A stretch of DNA of 64,000 bases from Camellia lanceoleosa. Taxonomy: Eukaryota; Streptophyta; Magnoliopsida; Ericales; Theaceae. Location: positions 89,742,131 to 89,806,130 of the forward strand of contig CM045763.1 of NCBI GenBank assembly GCA_025200525.1, read 5' to 3'. Below are positions 1 to 13,048 of the stretch, piece after piece. Both the position numbers and the translations under genes were made by a program. The notes under the pieces are model-generated. The model was not told the DNA's origin, did no database searches, and worked only from the letters and a program-made list of their open reading frames with translations. Position 1 is the first letter of the stretch, and every line of letters starts with the position of its first letter.

Positions 1-1389
1 ACTAAAGTTCCTTTTGTGCTCCATCCAGACAAAATTGCATAGGCAGGAAAATCATTTATAGTCCACAATAACACAGCATGCATTCGAAACATCTGATTAG
101 TTTCCGCATCATACGTGTCAACACCATTTTCCCACAATTCTTTCAATTCATCCACTACAAAGCATAAGTAGACGTCAATGTTATTTCCAGGTGAAGAAGG
201 ACCATCGATGAGTAATGTCATCATCATATGAGGCTACTTTATGTACAATCATGGTGGCAAATTGTATGGCATCATAATAACTTGTCAACTGCTATGAGAG
301 ACATTCATTGCTTTGAATGGATTGAATCCATCCGCTGCTAAACCCAGTCTGACATTGCGAGGCTCACTTGCAAACTTGGGATACAAATTATGAAAAAATT
401 TCTAGACAAGAGGGTTATGGGATGTCTCATTTTGCCGTCATCAATTCGGCCCTCTGCATGCCATCTCATTAAAGAAGATGTTTTGGATGACATAAACAAT
501 CTTTGAAGCCTTGGAATCAAAAGAAAGTATCTAACAATCTTTTACGGAATTCTTTGTTACTTCTTCTTAACATCATTCTCCTCCCCCTCAAACTGTTTAT
601 ATCTAGGCATATGACACACTATGCAATCATCCATACTTGTTGTTTCCTTCCAATATAGTGAACAATCCCTTGGGCATGCATGCACCTTATGATAAACGAG
701 GCCCAAGTCCCTACGGAGTTTCCTAGTTGCATAAAATGACTTTGGCAAAGTTTCACCCTTTGGAAACGAATCCTTCAAAAGCTCGAGCAACATCATGAAA
801 GACTTGTCACTCTATCCACTAAGGCACTTGATGTGCAATAACCGAACAATAAATGAGAGCATTGAAAACTTCTAATAAATTGAAGAGTGACAACAAGTCT
901 TTGTTTAATACCAGTCTTTGTTTAATAAATTGAAGAGTGACAAGTCTTTGTTGAAGAGTGACAAGTCTCAGGATACAACTCTTTTTCGGCCTCTTTCAAT
1001 AAATTGAAGAATTTTTTGATTTTTTCATCTGGACCTTGTTTAATACCAGAACTTACTGCCTTGTGAATTCCAAATCCTTCGTATAGCATTTCATAAGTTT
1101 TATCACCATCGTTCGAATCAGTTTTCTTGACATTCACATTGTGTGGCACAGACGACGACAAATTCTCCCCATGAAAAATTCAACTAGTGTAACTTGGAAG
1201 AAACCCCTTGATCATTAAATGTTCCTCTAACAGGCCTTTCTCCACCAATTTGACATTATGACACTATTTACATGGGCATGTGACTTCATTCAACAACGGC
1301 TTATTTTCGCATGCAAATTTAATAAATTCCTTAACCCCTTATATGTATTCCAGGTGCAACCTATGCTGATTTATCCAACTTTTATCTAT
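1..1389 (-). pseudogene. CACTA (En/Spm) TNP2-like transposase relic, N-terminal part
   Basis: The minus strand reads as the N-terminal part of a TNP2-type transposase, cut off by the window start. It begins near 1389 with DKSWINQHR, where the initiator appears changed from ATG to ATA, and continues with VKEFIKFACENK and a cysteine-bearing CPCK segment typical of the transposase-associated domain. Further on are MSSKTSSLMRWHAEGR (around 470) and, near the left edge, the SPGNNIDVYL and LLWTINDFPAY stretches of the Transposase_21 domain. Several in-frame stops interrupt it, one replacing the Trp of the usual S-W-I-F-H-G-E motif, so it cannot make protein. It is most likely the outer CACTA element whose 5' end lies at 38465. 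The family is confident; the link to 38465 is inferred. Confidence 0.85.
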
Positions 1390-2800
1390 CTAACTCTGTC
1401 TTACACTATAAATGTCACTGCCAAATCAACAATGTTCAAAATTACCATTCCATTTTAATTAATATTAACCTCAATTAAGTACCTTATAATGCATGCGATA
1501 TGACATCATTCACCTCTAACTAGTCTCTAACATGTTGGCTCATCCTACTTTCCCATTCAGGAATGCACAGTCTATATTGTAAAAAGGAGCTCATACCGCT
1601 CTATTCATCTCTAATGAAATTTCGACAATATCTCCCCATGGTTCTCCAAATACACGAAATAGACTAGGTGTATTGCTACACCTTGTCTACTATGCACTCG
1701 AAGAACACAAGGAGTTATTACACGAAATCTCTATGAGATGGACTCTAAACAGTAGAACTACTAATAACAATACAGACTTGTGCTCCTGAACTATCCAAAC
1801 TGGACAATCCAAGAAGAGCTTCATCAAAGATGACTAGGTATCTCTAATGAAGATTCTTGGACGGGTCTAAGGCTATTTATGCATGCATGCATCATCAATG
1901 ATTGCATCCCGGTGATGCAATATGAATTAGTACTATCACGCATACTAGAAGCATATCTAGTATGAAGCATATTAATGAAGAAACCAAAAGTTTCTACAAT
2001 GCTCTTGATAGATTATGATAGATTCAAGAAATACATTGCTCTCTCAAATCAATCAATGAAGACCAAACTATTATGCCTTCAAATAAAAGCAAGCACAAAC
2101 AAAGTCAAATATTAATTGATATGCATTTCTATATAGACTACATAAATATTTTTTTATGGTGTTTTGATACATTTTAGCATGCATCAGTTGCCATGGTTAA
2201 TAAGAGCTTGCCATAATATTACTGGTGAAATCGACTGGTAAAGATTGTCCTGTAAGAAGAATACTCAACATACCAAGACACATATATACGCACAATGAAT
2301 CCAATATTCCAATGGTTGAAATCATAGCACAATCCTCATATTTTCTCTCTCAAAATATTGCAAGAAACACAACATATCAACCATCTCACAAAGCACAACA
2401 CAAGTCTCTGATTCATTTCAACAACATAATATGCACAAGCGGCTCAAGTGCTAGGCAAATAAGACTTCCACCTAAGGCCTCGACACTAAGATGCCTTACT
2501 TTCTATAATATTGATTGGAATATTGAAAATGGCATGAAATTATTTACTTTTTGACAGAGAATGAATAATTCCTTGCTCTTTTGTGAATAAGAACAAAACA
2601 AAATATTGAAAATGGTATTAGTAAATGAAAGTTTTATAGTACTAGAAAACACACTAATTTTTCTTTTTCTTTTTTATGTCATAATGCCACTTCAATGAAC
2701 AATTGATGTGTGAAATACAAAAGTTCAAAAGATGCAACACAAATGATAAACTTAGACCAATGTGAAATGATTTAATTGAATTGTTCAATTTGTTTCTAAT
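1390..2800. other. No gene seen; probable 5' part of the outer CACTA element
   Basis: No reading frame here carries a recognisable domain. The stretch is AT-rich and lies directly upstream, on the minus strand, of the transposase relic. It is therefore probably the untranslated 5' part of that CACTA element, into which the gypsy retrotransposon inserted at 2801-2805. Confidence 0.4.
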
Positions 2801-2805
2801 GTAAT
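2801..2805. repeat. Target-site duplication GTAAT, left copy
   Basis: These five bases before the left LTR are repeated exactly after the right LTR, marking the gypsy insertion site. Confidence 0.92.
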
Positions 2806-3591
2806 TGTTGGCTTTTTAGCTTTTCGAAGGGTATTTTTGTAAATGCGAGCGTGCCAGCAAGGATCAATCAGTCCTTACAAAAATTATAGTTGCCAACCAA
2901 TTATCAGACGATTGTGTTTTAGTTCTTTCAGCCTCAATGAAGAGGACTTTTACTGGTGGCTTGACTTAAGAGAAATTAAGAGAAATAACAGTTAATATGA
3001 AGAACAATCGAAGTATTTCATTAAAATGAACACATACAATAGTCCAAACTCAGCCTCGAAGAGGTTTACAGCAACAGTCTACTTGAATCTACTTGGAACT
3101 ACTGCTATGAATCGAAGTGCAGTGCGGGTATTTAAAGTGCAGGTATTTAAAGAACAGGTATTTAAAGTACAGGAAATATAAAACTGGAAAAGAAAATATG
3201 AAGTAAAGACTGGTTTGTATGATCTGAGTCTGGGGGTCTTTTCTAAGGGCTTCCCTGCTATTTATACTTGTCAAAGATGACCTTCGAACTGCACTTCAAA
3301 CCGTCGAACTACTTCTCCATGATCGCTGATCATGCTGCCTTAGAAATAGTCCCACTACGCCATCTCTTGCAGTTTAGCTTCCTTCATGTATTTGAATTTG
3401 AATATGAGTAACCGTTGAAGCCACGTCACCTTGTATCTCTTTACTGATCTAGTGCTACTCAGATCACGTAAGAACTAATGTTCATTGCCACGTGTTCGAT
3501 CAGGATTGAAGACTTGAATTATCTTCCATAATACCCTTATTCTGCCACGTGTCAAACTGTGATTTGGCTTTTACAAAATATGTAGCCAACA
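2806..3591 (-). repeat. Gypsy LTR, functional 3' LTR
   Basis: It starts TGTTGGCTTTTTAGC, ends TGTAGCCAACA and matches 17532-18314 almost base for base. Because gag-pol is on the minus strand this is the 3' LTR. A TATAAATAG box (minus strand, 3258-3266) is kept. One of the three CACGTG boxes seen in the other LTR is changed here to CACGTA. Confidence 0.93.
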
Positions 3592-3603
3592 TTACCCCCC
3601 GCA
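3592..3603 (-). promoter_or_regulatory. Polypurine tract of the gypsy element
   Basis: Directly inside the left LTR the minus strand reads GTGCGGGGGGTAA. This is a purine run in the place where plus-strand DNA synthesis is primed in LTR retrotransposons. Confidence 0.75.
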
Positions 3604-3899
3604 CTAATATACTCAATACTTGGAGATATTAGTGGATCAAAAGCTTTTCCCGCGCTTTTGGAACGTGCATGGAATCCATCTTCAGGAAGCACAACCGTCA
3701 CCTATTTGGTGATCATTTGCATTAACTCTCAACTTGTTTGAACATTCCAATACCTTTAGCATTCGAACGGACTATGGCTCAATCAACTTCTCACTCTATT
3801 GATCAAGCATACGAAGAGCCATTGAGTAATGTTGTTTCCCCTTGAAAGAATCTCCACGCATTCATTAGCCACCTTTACCCGCCCTTCTATCTTCAGGTC

Positions 3900-5246
3900 A
3901 TGGAGGCTTTTGCAGATTATCAACCTTTGGACTACGAACACATTGCCCTTAATCCTTCGGTTTACAAATTTACAGATACAAGAAGTTCTTCCTCTAAACT
4001 CCCCTTGTACTTTGAACGAACTATTCTCAAGCCTTTGCTTCAACAAGTTGCAAATATGGACTTGGGAAGTTCTTCTTCACAAACCTCTCCTTGGAATGAA
4101 GCTACAACTTCTTCATCTTCTGGGGTTTCCGGATGGACAAACTGGTCAGCACCTGACTCCTGGGACTTGAGGGAACGAATCAATCACCATTTTGTTGAGT
4201 TCGCTGACCCTTTAGATTTTCCTTCTTACGCTCAAAGCTCGGTGGTCTATCCTTATGTGCCCATTGACCTTCGACGTAGTTTAGAGGAGAATCTGCTTGT
4301 GGCCTGGTACACATCCTCTATGCCCACAAAGATAATGCACACTGCCCGGAGTCTGGAAGAATCACAAGGGTACAACCTTTCATTTTTAGCCAAGAAGGCG
4401 AAGATTTGCTCTTCTGACTGGCTTGACTACATTAATGCCTTTGTTCCTTCCACTCCCGTGCCATCCCCCATAACAGAATCATCCACTTCTTCTTCTCTAT
4501 CTTCTGAAATTGAAGCATCCACACCTTCTTCTCCACCTTCTAGAATAGAAGCATCCACACCTTCTCCATCTTCTGAAGCAGAACCATCTACTCCTCCTCC
4601 CACTCTTTCCTGGACAAAGAAACTAAGGCTTGCCCTTCCCATGGACAAAATCTTTCCACCTTACAAACCTCCATCATCCCCAACTCCAGCTGAGCAGAAA
4701 CAAGCTCAACTTCTGTTTGCGGCTTTCTCTCACTTGCCCTTCAATGTTCTTGAGAATGACATCCCTCTCAAGAACTTTCGATGGGCTTGTGATATTCTGA
4801 CTAGGGGCCATGTCCTTAATCCCATTGCCCAAGCAGAACTTCACTTGTTCCTGGACCAACTTCCGGTGCTCCTCCACTGGCATCGGAATTCCAAGGTCAC
4901 CATCCAATCTTTGGATCAACTTTCGTCTCTCTGAATTCATGCCCAGTACGAAGCAGAGAACTTCATCGAAAAGTTCGATGACTTCAAAAATAAAGATTCT
5001 GCGTATTGGGATGATTTGGTTATAGATGAGTTGGAACAAAAATTGAGAAAAGAGGCTTTCGAAATAAAGGCTGAGGAGCTCTACTATGAAGTGAGAGCAC
5101 ACCAACTTATGCAGCCAACATTAGAGGAGATAGAAGATATAATAAAGAAAGAACAAACGTTCATTGATCATTGTTGGACAAAATTTCATGATCTTGTTAT
5201 TTATTCTATTCCTTATTTTTATGAGCTTGAATTTGTACCCAGATAA
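3900..5246 (+). pseudogene. Antisense reading frame 1 of the gypsy element, function unknown
   Basis: A plus-strand frame opposite to gag-pol starts MEAFADYQPLDYEHIA at 3900 and runs to 5246. It is broken only by one TGA at 4932-4934, after which the same frame continues through 5016-5246. The middle (about residues 185-235) is a low-complexity Ser/Pro/Thr/Glu stretch with repeats of EASTPSSPP type. The tail after the stop is charged and probably helical (ELEQKLRKEAFEIKAEELYYEV). I recognise no catalytic motif. Its place between pol and the 3' LTR fits the extra antisense frames known in Tat elements. The TGA could be a former CGA. It may be a separate accessory gene or an upstream part of the mobile-domain gene at 6152. 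Confidence 0.55.
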
Positions 5247-6151
5247 GGTTACTTAATGTAATTGTCTTGGCTTTAATACAAACAAAGTCCTTCTGTATTT
5301 GACATTGTTTGACTCTGTTTCCTTTTGTCTTTAAAAGCCAACTCATAGCTTCGAATTGAACAATCTCATCCTTCGAATCTGGACTCAATTGTTTAATGAA
5401 ACGCTAAAAGAACCAACATGTCTTTTTCCAATTTATGGAGTAAAGTTGACAATTCTGGCTGATATCATCTGGAATTAATGCTTTGAATTTTAACAACGTT
5501 ACCCCTCAAAACTAACTATAACCAATATATGGTCATGGTTAATATAGCCAATCAATTTCAAATTGACCATTTTGCTTCGAAGAGTAATCCATACTGTTTT
5601 GGTTTAAAAAGCAATTCCTTCTTATATATATAAAAACCAACGATTGGTTTTAATGCATCGAACAATGCTCCTCATCCTTAAAGGATTCAAGGAGTTGCTC
5701 CGAAGGTCGTTACTTTGATTAATAACCCTCAAACAGGTCTTTAAATCCTTTGAAGTGGACCAATATTCGAGCATTCTAGCATTTTTAAACATGTAGTATG
5801 CTTCGAAGTCGACTTATGTATTTCGAAGCCGTTGTTGTTTGATTTTTTGGCGCCAAAATCTCATTTTGAAGCCAAATATCTTGCTTCGAAGCTGGCGTCA
5901 ACATCCGGAATGTGCTTTTCCCTCCAAAACTATCACTATTGGAAGAGACTCCTCGTATTCGTACTTTTAGTACTTAACGACTTATGCAATATATTTCCAG
6001 ACACAAAAAGCTTTTTTTTTAAAACCCTCTTGCTTTGTGTTTCTGAATCACTTGCTCTTTTAACGCTCAAACCCTCATATCTTTCACTTCTCTTTACTTC
6101 CCCATTTCCTTTTCGAAAATCGTACCATCAATGACTTTTTCTTCACCATAA
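5247..6151 (+). other. Non-coding spacer between the two antisense frames
   Basis: This AT-rich stretch inside the gypsy element has no convincing reading frame. A TATATATATA run at 5623-5632, followed by AAAAACC, is a reasonable TATA box for the plus-strand gene at 6152. The motif TTCGAAG recurs here and elsewhere in the element. Confidence 0.4.
5623..5632 (+). promoter_or_regulatory. Possible TATA box for the antisense mobile-domain gene
   Basis: A TATATATATA run about 520 bp upstream of the plus-strand ORF start at 6152, in non-coding DNA. The role is inferred from position only. Confidence 0.3.
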
Positions 6152-9100
6152 GTGCCAATCATAGAGCATGTGAGCTCATCCGTAGCCTTGAAAAGGCTCA
6201 TTGACGTGGAGTGTGAGAAGTACAAGACTGGGAGGAAAAGCGCCATTGGCGGGCGCATCTTTGTCCCTCGTCGTCACGAGCAACAAGACTACGTGCTTGG
6301 GCCAATCTTCAAGGAGATCCCTATTGAGCTCCCAGCTCTATATCCTCATCTGGAAAACCAATGTCTCCTTTATAAAGGTGGTCTCAATTTGAGGAACTAG
6401 AGAATCAATCGCCCCCACCGATGTTGGCCCACAATGAGACCGAAATGGCAAGAGTGGTATGATCGGGTCATTCCTGCGAGGACACTGGACCTTCAAGAGC
6501 TCTGCCTTCTCGATGCTCTCCGACTATCTAGGGTAACTATCTCGGAGGACCCTTTCTTAGTCCCTGCTGCTTTATGTTTTTGGAACCCTATCTTCAATTT
6601 TTTTCAATTTAGATGTGGGATGATGGCTCCTACTGTTCTTGACATTTGCCATCTACTAGGAGTATCCCCTATTGGTACCCTCATTACACCAGATTTCCCT
6701 GACTTAACAGTCTCTTTCTCCCTCCCTTCTCTTAACTTATCTTACAGCGATTTTGTTAAAGCTGAAAATAAAAAAGAGGGCCCAGTAGCTGATAGGGAAT
6801 TCTTTTCCTTTTTGTTATACTGGCTTTGCAAATTCCTCTTCTGCACCTCTTCTCAAAGAATTATGCCTGAATTTGCTCCTCTTGCCAAAGCCTTTGTTTT
6901 GCAAAAAAGGGTAGCCTTAGCCCCATATATTCTAGGTCATGTATACAGAGTTTGTTCCCTCTTTTGTGAGAAGCCCTTAGATGCTAATCAAAGGGGGCCA
7001 TTCTGGATCCTTCAGCTTTGGCTTTTCACCTATTTTACTGAATTACAATCCAAATGCCTTAAATTTTCTAGGTTATACTCTCTTACCCATGGCATAAGAC
7101 TAGCCAATGCTTCTCTCTATCCTTCTACTTTTGCCTTTTATTTCTCTTTCTTCCATCAACTACCAACCGTCCTTCCTATTCACCGCTTCCGTCCCTTCGA
7201 GACCAACATAGGTCCAACTTGGTTGAGTCACTTCTTAAGTGACAGGCTCTGTGCTTCGCCTATTCACAAAGATATATGGGCCTCCCTTCTGCTTCCTAGG
7301 GAGCTGTTTATTGGGACTACGAACCCCAGAGCTTATAAATGTATAGCTGAACCTTATTGTCCTGCTCAATTTGCTAGACAATTTGGTTTCACACAAGGGG
7401 TCCCAATACCTCTCTGCAGCAACACCAATCTGAGCCTTACCATGAGAGATCTGAAGGTTAGGAAATCAAGGCTGGAGGAGGTAACCTTCAAATTCATAGA
7501 TGACTTGGCTAGTTTTGAGTACACTCCTTTTATTCCTGAAGGTACTGCATTGAAGAGATACCAAAACTGGTGGGAAAGTAATATGGAACTCTATTTAGCC
7601 ATTTCACCTCAAAACCTACTGGAGGTGTTAGATGTGTCCAAGCCCAAAGGAGCTGAAACTGTCCCTTCTTCCACTGTGCCTCCTACAACTCAGTCCATTC
7701 CTGCTACCTCAACTCCTTTGAAAACCACTCGGGCTGCTTCAAAGAAAGGTATATGCCTTTGTTTTCTCTCCTTCGACTTCCTATACAATGCTGATTGTGT
7801 TATTCTTATTTTGTTTCTATATTTTTTGTGAAGGTGATTAGCAGCAAAAGAAGAAAGCGCTTGATTACGAAAAACAACCGAGGTGCGGAAGGAAAAGAAA
7901 AAGAAGAAGAAAGCAGACCGAACACAAGTCACCCTTGACAAAAAGGAAAAAAGTGACTGACTTGTTTCAAGAGGAGACAACCATTAGGGAGGTAGAGAAG
8001 GAATTTATTTCCGAATCTCAGTTTGAGGAAGTTGAGAAAAAATCTGAGGAACAGACAATGCCAATTCAAAGAAAGATGAGAAGAAAGATTACTGTCTCTC
8101 CTTCTGACTTTACTGAGGACTCTGATTCCGAGAAAATCGCCCAAGCAACAGAAAAGAGAAGGAAGGTGACTGTTTCAACTACTGTCTTGGTTGAAGATCC
8201 CATTCACGAAGCAGCTGCCAAGGCAGTAGAGCAGGAACATTCCAAGGCAATAATTGTCTTTGAGAGGGCCGAGAAGAGACGGCAGCAACAAACTTTGAGA
8301 GATAAATCTGCTACTGCTGATGCACTTCAAAGGGAAGCTGCAAGAAGGCAACAAACTGCCGAACATTACTCCTTTCGCAGCTCTCCCATCAGTACTAATA
8401 CCATTGGATCAAGTAATTTCTTTCACACTTCCGTTGTCTTTCCTTTGTCAACTTTTAATACTGAATTTTGACAGTCCTTTGTATTTCTTCCTCTTGCAGC
8501 AACAGCTACTGCATTCATCTTTCCAGCAAGGCCTCCCTTGATTTCAGTTGAAGTTGACCAGATGCAACATGTGAAAACCGTCCAAATCATGCTCCCACTC
8601 TCCAAGCCTATATTCAATATACCTTCTTTGAGTCCAAACATCCCTGCGTCTCTTTTCCTTGGCTTAGAGCCATATCTCCCTTTTATGACTTTTGATCTGC
8701 CTTAGTTTACTTCTTCTTCGAGCCTTGCTCTTCCTCCCTCCTTCTCAGAAATTCCAAGTGCTACTCCATCTCTGATGGCAATTGATTCATTTACAGATGG
8801 TGCTGGTAGTCTTCCAATTCATAGTTCATCACCTTTGCCTACTTCCAGTCCCTCTTCTCTTGATTCATTGGTGGCCAAGACCATAGAGGCTGCCAAAGAT
8901 ACTCCTTTCACTTCTCCTATTCCCATGCAATCCTTTGGGCCTTTCACCACAACACTCTCTGCACCCTTCATGTCTATGGATGAGGTAGACATCTTTGAAG
9001 CCAGGCTGGCTAGTTTCTTCGACATACCCTTTACCTTCCCATCATTCAATGCTGAAGTTGAGCCATTAGTCTTGGCTGACTCCTTGCTATAGATTTTTGA

Positions 9101-9685
9101 GAGCTCTTCCTTCAACAGCAAGCCTTCTACACCTTTGATAGACATGGACACATGCCTAGAACTGCTAATTTCTTTTTCAAGGATTCCCTTCGAGGCTCTG
9201 CAAAGGCCAATAATCAAAAATGGGTTCCTTCAATGCTGCAAAATTCTTTGAAGCGATCTGGCACGAATGCTTCAAGTCATCTATCTCAGGCAGCAGCTAC
9301 TGTTGACTTCTATCTCAACATTTGTCATGCTGCTAAGGCTACGGATGAGAAGCTGGCTAGGGACCAGAGTTTTGTTTCTCAAGTGCATACTGAAATATCA
9401 ACTCTGAAAGAACAACACTCTTTTGCCTCCCACTTTCGAGTTCAACTGCTGGAGAAGAAAGCTCAGCTTGAAGAGGAATTAGTTGCAGTAAACCAAGCCT
9501 TGGTTCGAACTGATACCAAATTGCACATCACCAACCAAGGGCTGGCTGATCGAAAAGAGGACATGGCTGCAGCTATTGAACTGTTTCCATCACTTAGTAA
9601 TAAGAAATCTACTATTCAAAAACAATTAAGACATTGTAATGATTTCTGGGCCAATTTGTGGCACAATGTACTCAATTCTTTATAA
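6152..9685 (+). pseudogene. Plant mobile domain (PMD) protein gene carried antisense in the gypsy element
   Basis: This plus-strand spliced gene runs against gag-pol. The first exon starts MPIIEHVSSS at 6152 and stays in one frame to 7748. It contains the plant mobile (aminotransferase-like) domain, with landmarks WQEWYDRVIP, DICHLLGVSPIGT and a Trp-rich FWILQLWLFTYF segment. An intron at 7749-7833 (GT..AG) leads to a basic, nuclear-localisation-like stretch (KRKRRRK). A second intron at 8413-8499 preserves the frame. The tail is Ser/Pro-rich, then a coiled coil (9300-9600). Breaks: stops at 6398-6400, 7839-7841, 8703-8705 and 9090-9092, plus a frame change near 9150-9200. Cellular PMD proteins (MAIN/MAIL) act in nuclear gene expression and transposon silencing. 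What this copy did is unknown. Confidence 0.75.
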
Positions 9686-9738
9686 AAGAACAACTTTTGT
9701 CTATCATTCGAGCAGTCTTATGTTTTTGTATTTAATGT

Positions 9739-12700
9739 TTATTTTGTTCCTTGTGTTTCCCAAATGGTTGGAAAATAAGGTTTCAAATATCTGCTGTTAA
9801 TCTTTTTGGGATGTACATACCCATTCAGATTTCTCAAATGGTATGCTCCAAAAGACAGAACTCTATGAATTTGATATGGTCCTTTCCAGTTAGGTGACCA
9901 TTTGCCAAATTTGTGGCTTTTAATTCCTATTGGGAGTATTGTTTTCCATACCAAATCACCTTCATCGAAACCAATGTGCTTGACTTTCTTATTATAATTC
10001 TTGGCTGCTTTCTTCTTTTGGAAAAGAATGCTATTTAATGCCAAAATTCTGGCTTTATCTATGCCTTCTAATTCCAAGCACATACTTTGATGGTACTACT
10101 CAGGATCTAACTGATCTTGGCATCTTATCCTCAAAGATTTAACATTAATTTCCATAGGTAAAACTGCATCATGCCCATATACTAAGGCATAAGGAGTAAC
10201 TCCTGTGCTTGACCTTGGAGAGGTTCTGTAAGCCCACAAAACATCCAACAAAAGGTTATGCCAATCCCTAGGATTATCCTCCACAACCTTTTGTATACCT
10301 TTTTTCAAAGATTTATTGGATGATTCAACTTGACCATTGGCTTGTGCATAATAGGGTGTGGAATTAACAAGGCTAATTCCAAATTCTGCCACAAAAGACT
10401 TCACCATTCTCCCATCGAACACAGTCCTATTATCTACAATAATGGTTTGTGGGATACCAAATCTATGGATCAAGTCTTTAATGAACCCAATGACTTTTGT
10501 TTGGTCTACAGCCTTATATGGCTTGGCTTGGCTTCGACCCACTTAGTGAAGTGATCAGTAGCCACTAGAATGAAACAATGATGCTTCGAAGAAGGTGGGT
10601 GTATTTTTCCTATCATATCCATGGCCCATCCTCTAAATGGCCAAGGTTTCACTACTGCATGTAGGTCAGTTATGGGCACGTGCCTTATTGTACCATGCTT
10701 TTGACATGCCTGGCAACCCTTTGCATATTCTATGCAGTCTTTAAGGATAGTTGGCCAATAGTAGGAATGCCTTCGAAGCAACCATCTCATCTTCACACCA
10801 GGTTGATGAGCACCGCAAATGCCTTCATGAACTTCAGCCATAGCTGTTAATGCTTCTTTTGGGCCTAAACATTCCAATAATAAGCCATCTCCCCCCCCTT
10901 TATAGAGAGCATTACCATATACTATATATTGCATGGATTGCAATTTGACTCTTCTGCTGGCCTTCGAAGATGGACCAGCCAAATACTGCATTATTAGATG
11001 TCTCCAATCTTGTTCTTGTAAGTCATTATGATTGACTTCCAAGATCACATTCCTTTTATTCAAAGGTTGTATTAATCTCTGATATGTTGTTTGGCTTATG
11101 TCCCTTTGGGTATTATCCCTTCTCTTGAAGTTCGAAGCTTTTTGAGCCACATCATTAGCTCTATTGTTCAAGAATCTTGGAACATGGGTTACATTTGCTA
11201 TTTGAAACTGAGAAAGCAGATGTAATGCAACAACATAATATGGTAGGATGCTTATGCTTTGACACTTGAAAATCCCTTTCACTTGGTTAACCACCAGTTG
11301 AGAGTCCCCAAATATGTCAACTGCATGTACTTGTAATCCAATGAGGATTTCTAGTCCCACTATTAAGGCTTCATATTCGGCCTGGTTATTGGAACAAGTG
11401 GCTTCATCCACTCTGAAACCATGTGTGGTTTCTACCCCTTGTGGAGATTTAATCACAACACCAATTCCAATTAAGCCATTGGCTTTCGATCCATCAAACC
11501 ATATCTGCCATGGCTCAACATTAGCCATACCAAGCTCCATTATCTCTTGGCTTTCTGTTTGAGATGGATGATCTGCCAGAAAATTGGCTAAAACTTGCCC
11601 TTTTACTGCTCTTTGAGGGACATATTCTAGATGAAATTCTGATAAGGCTAGTATCCACTTTCCAATTCTTCCCCTCAACATAGGTCTAGATAACATGTAT
11701 TTAACCAGATCTGTGGTTGCAATTACCAAGACAGTTGTAGGTAAAAGATAATATCTTAATTTCATTGTAGCAAAATACAAAGCAAGACACAACTTTTCAA
11801 CAGCTGAATATTTACATTCACAAGAATTTAAAAACCTACTAAGGTAATAAATAGCTTGCTCTTTGCTTTCTTCGTTATCTTGGGCTAAGAAAGCTCCTAA
11901 TGAATCTTCTCCTACAGCTATGTACAACTTCAAAGGCTTGTTCCCCTTTGGTGGCATCAGCACTGGAGGGTTGGCCAAGTAGGCTTTGATACCTTCGAAA
12001 GCACTTTGATGCTCTACTGTCCACACAAATTCCTCTTCATCTTTCAGCCTTAACAAGGAAGAAAATACTTTAGTCTTCCTTGCAGTGTTAGAAATGAACC
12101 TTCGAAGAAAGTTAACCTGCCCCAGGAACCTTTGTAATTCTTTCTTACTTGATGGAGGCCTAGCTTCAATGATGGCTTTAGCTTTATTCTGATCAATCTG
12201 TATTCCTTTCTTGTGCACTACATAACCCAAGAAGTTTCTAGATGATACACCAAAAGCACACTTAAGACGATTAAGTTTCAACTTGAACTTCCTCATTCTT
12301 TCGAAAGCTGCTTCTAAATGAAACAAATGCTCCTCCATGGACTGGGATTTCACCACAATGTCATCAATATAACACTCTAGATACCCTCCAATGAGATCAT
12401 GAAAGATAGTGTTCATAGCCCTCTGATATGTAACCCCAGCATTCTTCAGACCAAATGGCATTTTAACCCATTCGAAGGTGCCAATATTCCTAGGACATCT
12501 GAATGCTGTCTTGTGGATATCCTTATCTGCAATGCATATTTGGTTATAACCAGAGTGGCCATCCATCATTGATAAAACTTGATGCCTATTTGAGCTGTCT
12601 ACCCGGCCGGATCCACTATAGGCATAGGGTACTCATCTTTAGGAGTTGCTAGATTTAAGTTTCTGAAATCGATGCATACCCTCATTTTGCCATTCTTCTT

Positions 12701-12889
12701 AACTACAGGCACAATATTAGATAGCCATTCAACATACCTGGCTGTCCTAATAAAGTCTGCCTTGAGTAGTCTAAGAATTTCTTCCTTGACCTTCTGAATT
12801 ACTTCTGGACTCATCCTTTTTGGTTTCTGCTTGTATGGCTTGAAATTAGGTTTCATAGGGAGCCTACGTTCCACCAATGATCTATCCAA
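9739..12889 (-). pseudogene. pol: Gypsy pol: reverse transcriptase, two RNase H domains, integrase
   Basis: Reading from 12889 leftward, the reverse transcriptase begins with VPVVKKNGKMRVCIDFRNLN and holds the active-site YIDD (CYIDDIVV). RNase H 1 contains SLGAFLAQ. The second, archaeal-type RNase H has WFDGSKANG, NNQAEYEAL and GDSQLVVNQV. The integrase has an HHCC zinc finger (HEGICGAH...CQACQKH), then the D-D-E residues in AMDMIGKI, VDNRTVF and GQVESSNK, and a C-terminal stretch with GDLVWK (9739-10083). Lesions are a frame change near 12570-12600, another near 10506-10542, and a TAG at 10096-10098. The catalytic residues are mostly kept, but the chain cannot be read through. Two RNase H domains place it in the Tat group. 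Confidence 0.9.
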
Positions 12890-13048
12890 TCATGATAGTT
12901 CATTATAAGACCATGCAAAGCAATCTTTGTATTTCTTTAGAACAACCAATAACTGGTCTCTGTCCAGAACATTCAAACAAGTACTTATATAGGTGGGCTG
13001 CTGCACAGAACCTTCCCCTAAATTCACTTCTTCTAAGGGGTCTTGTGT

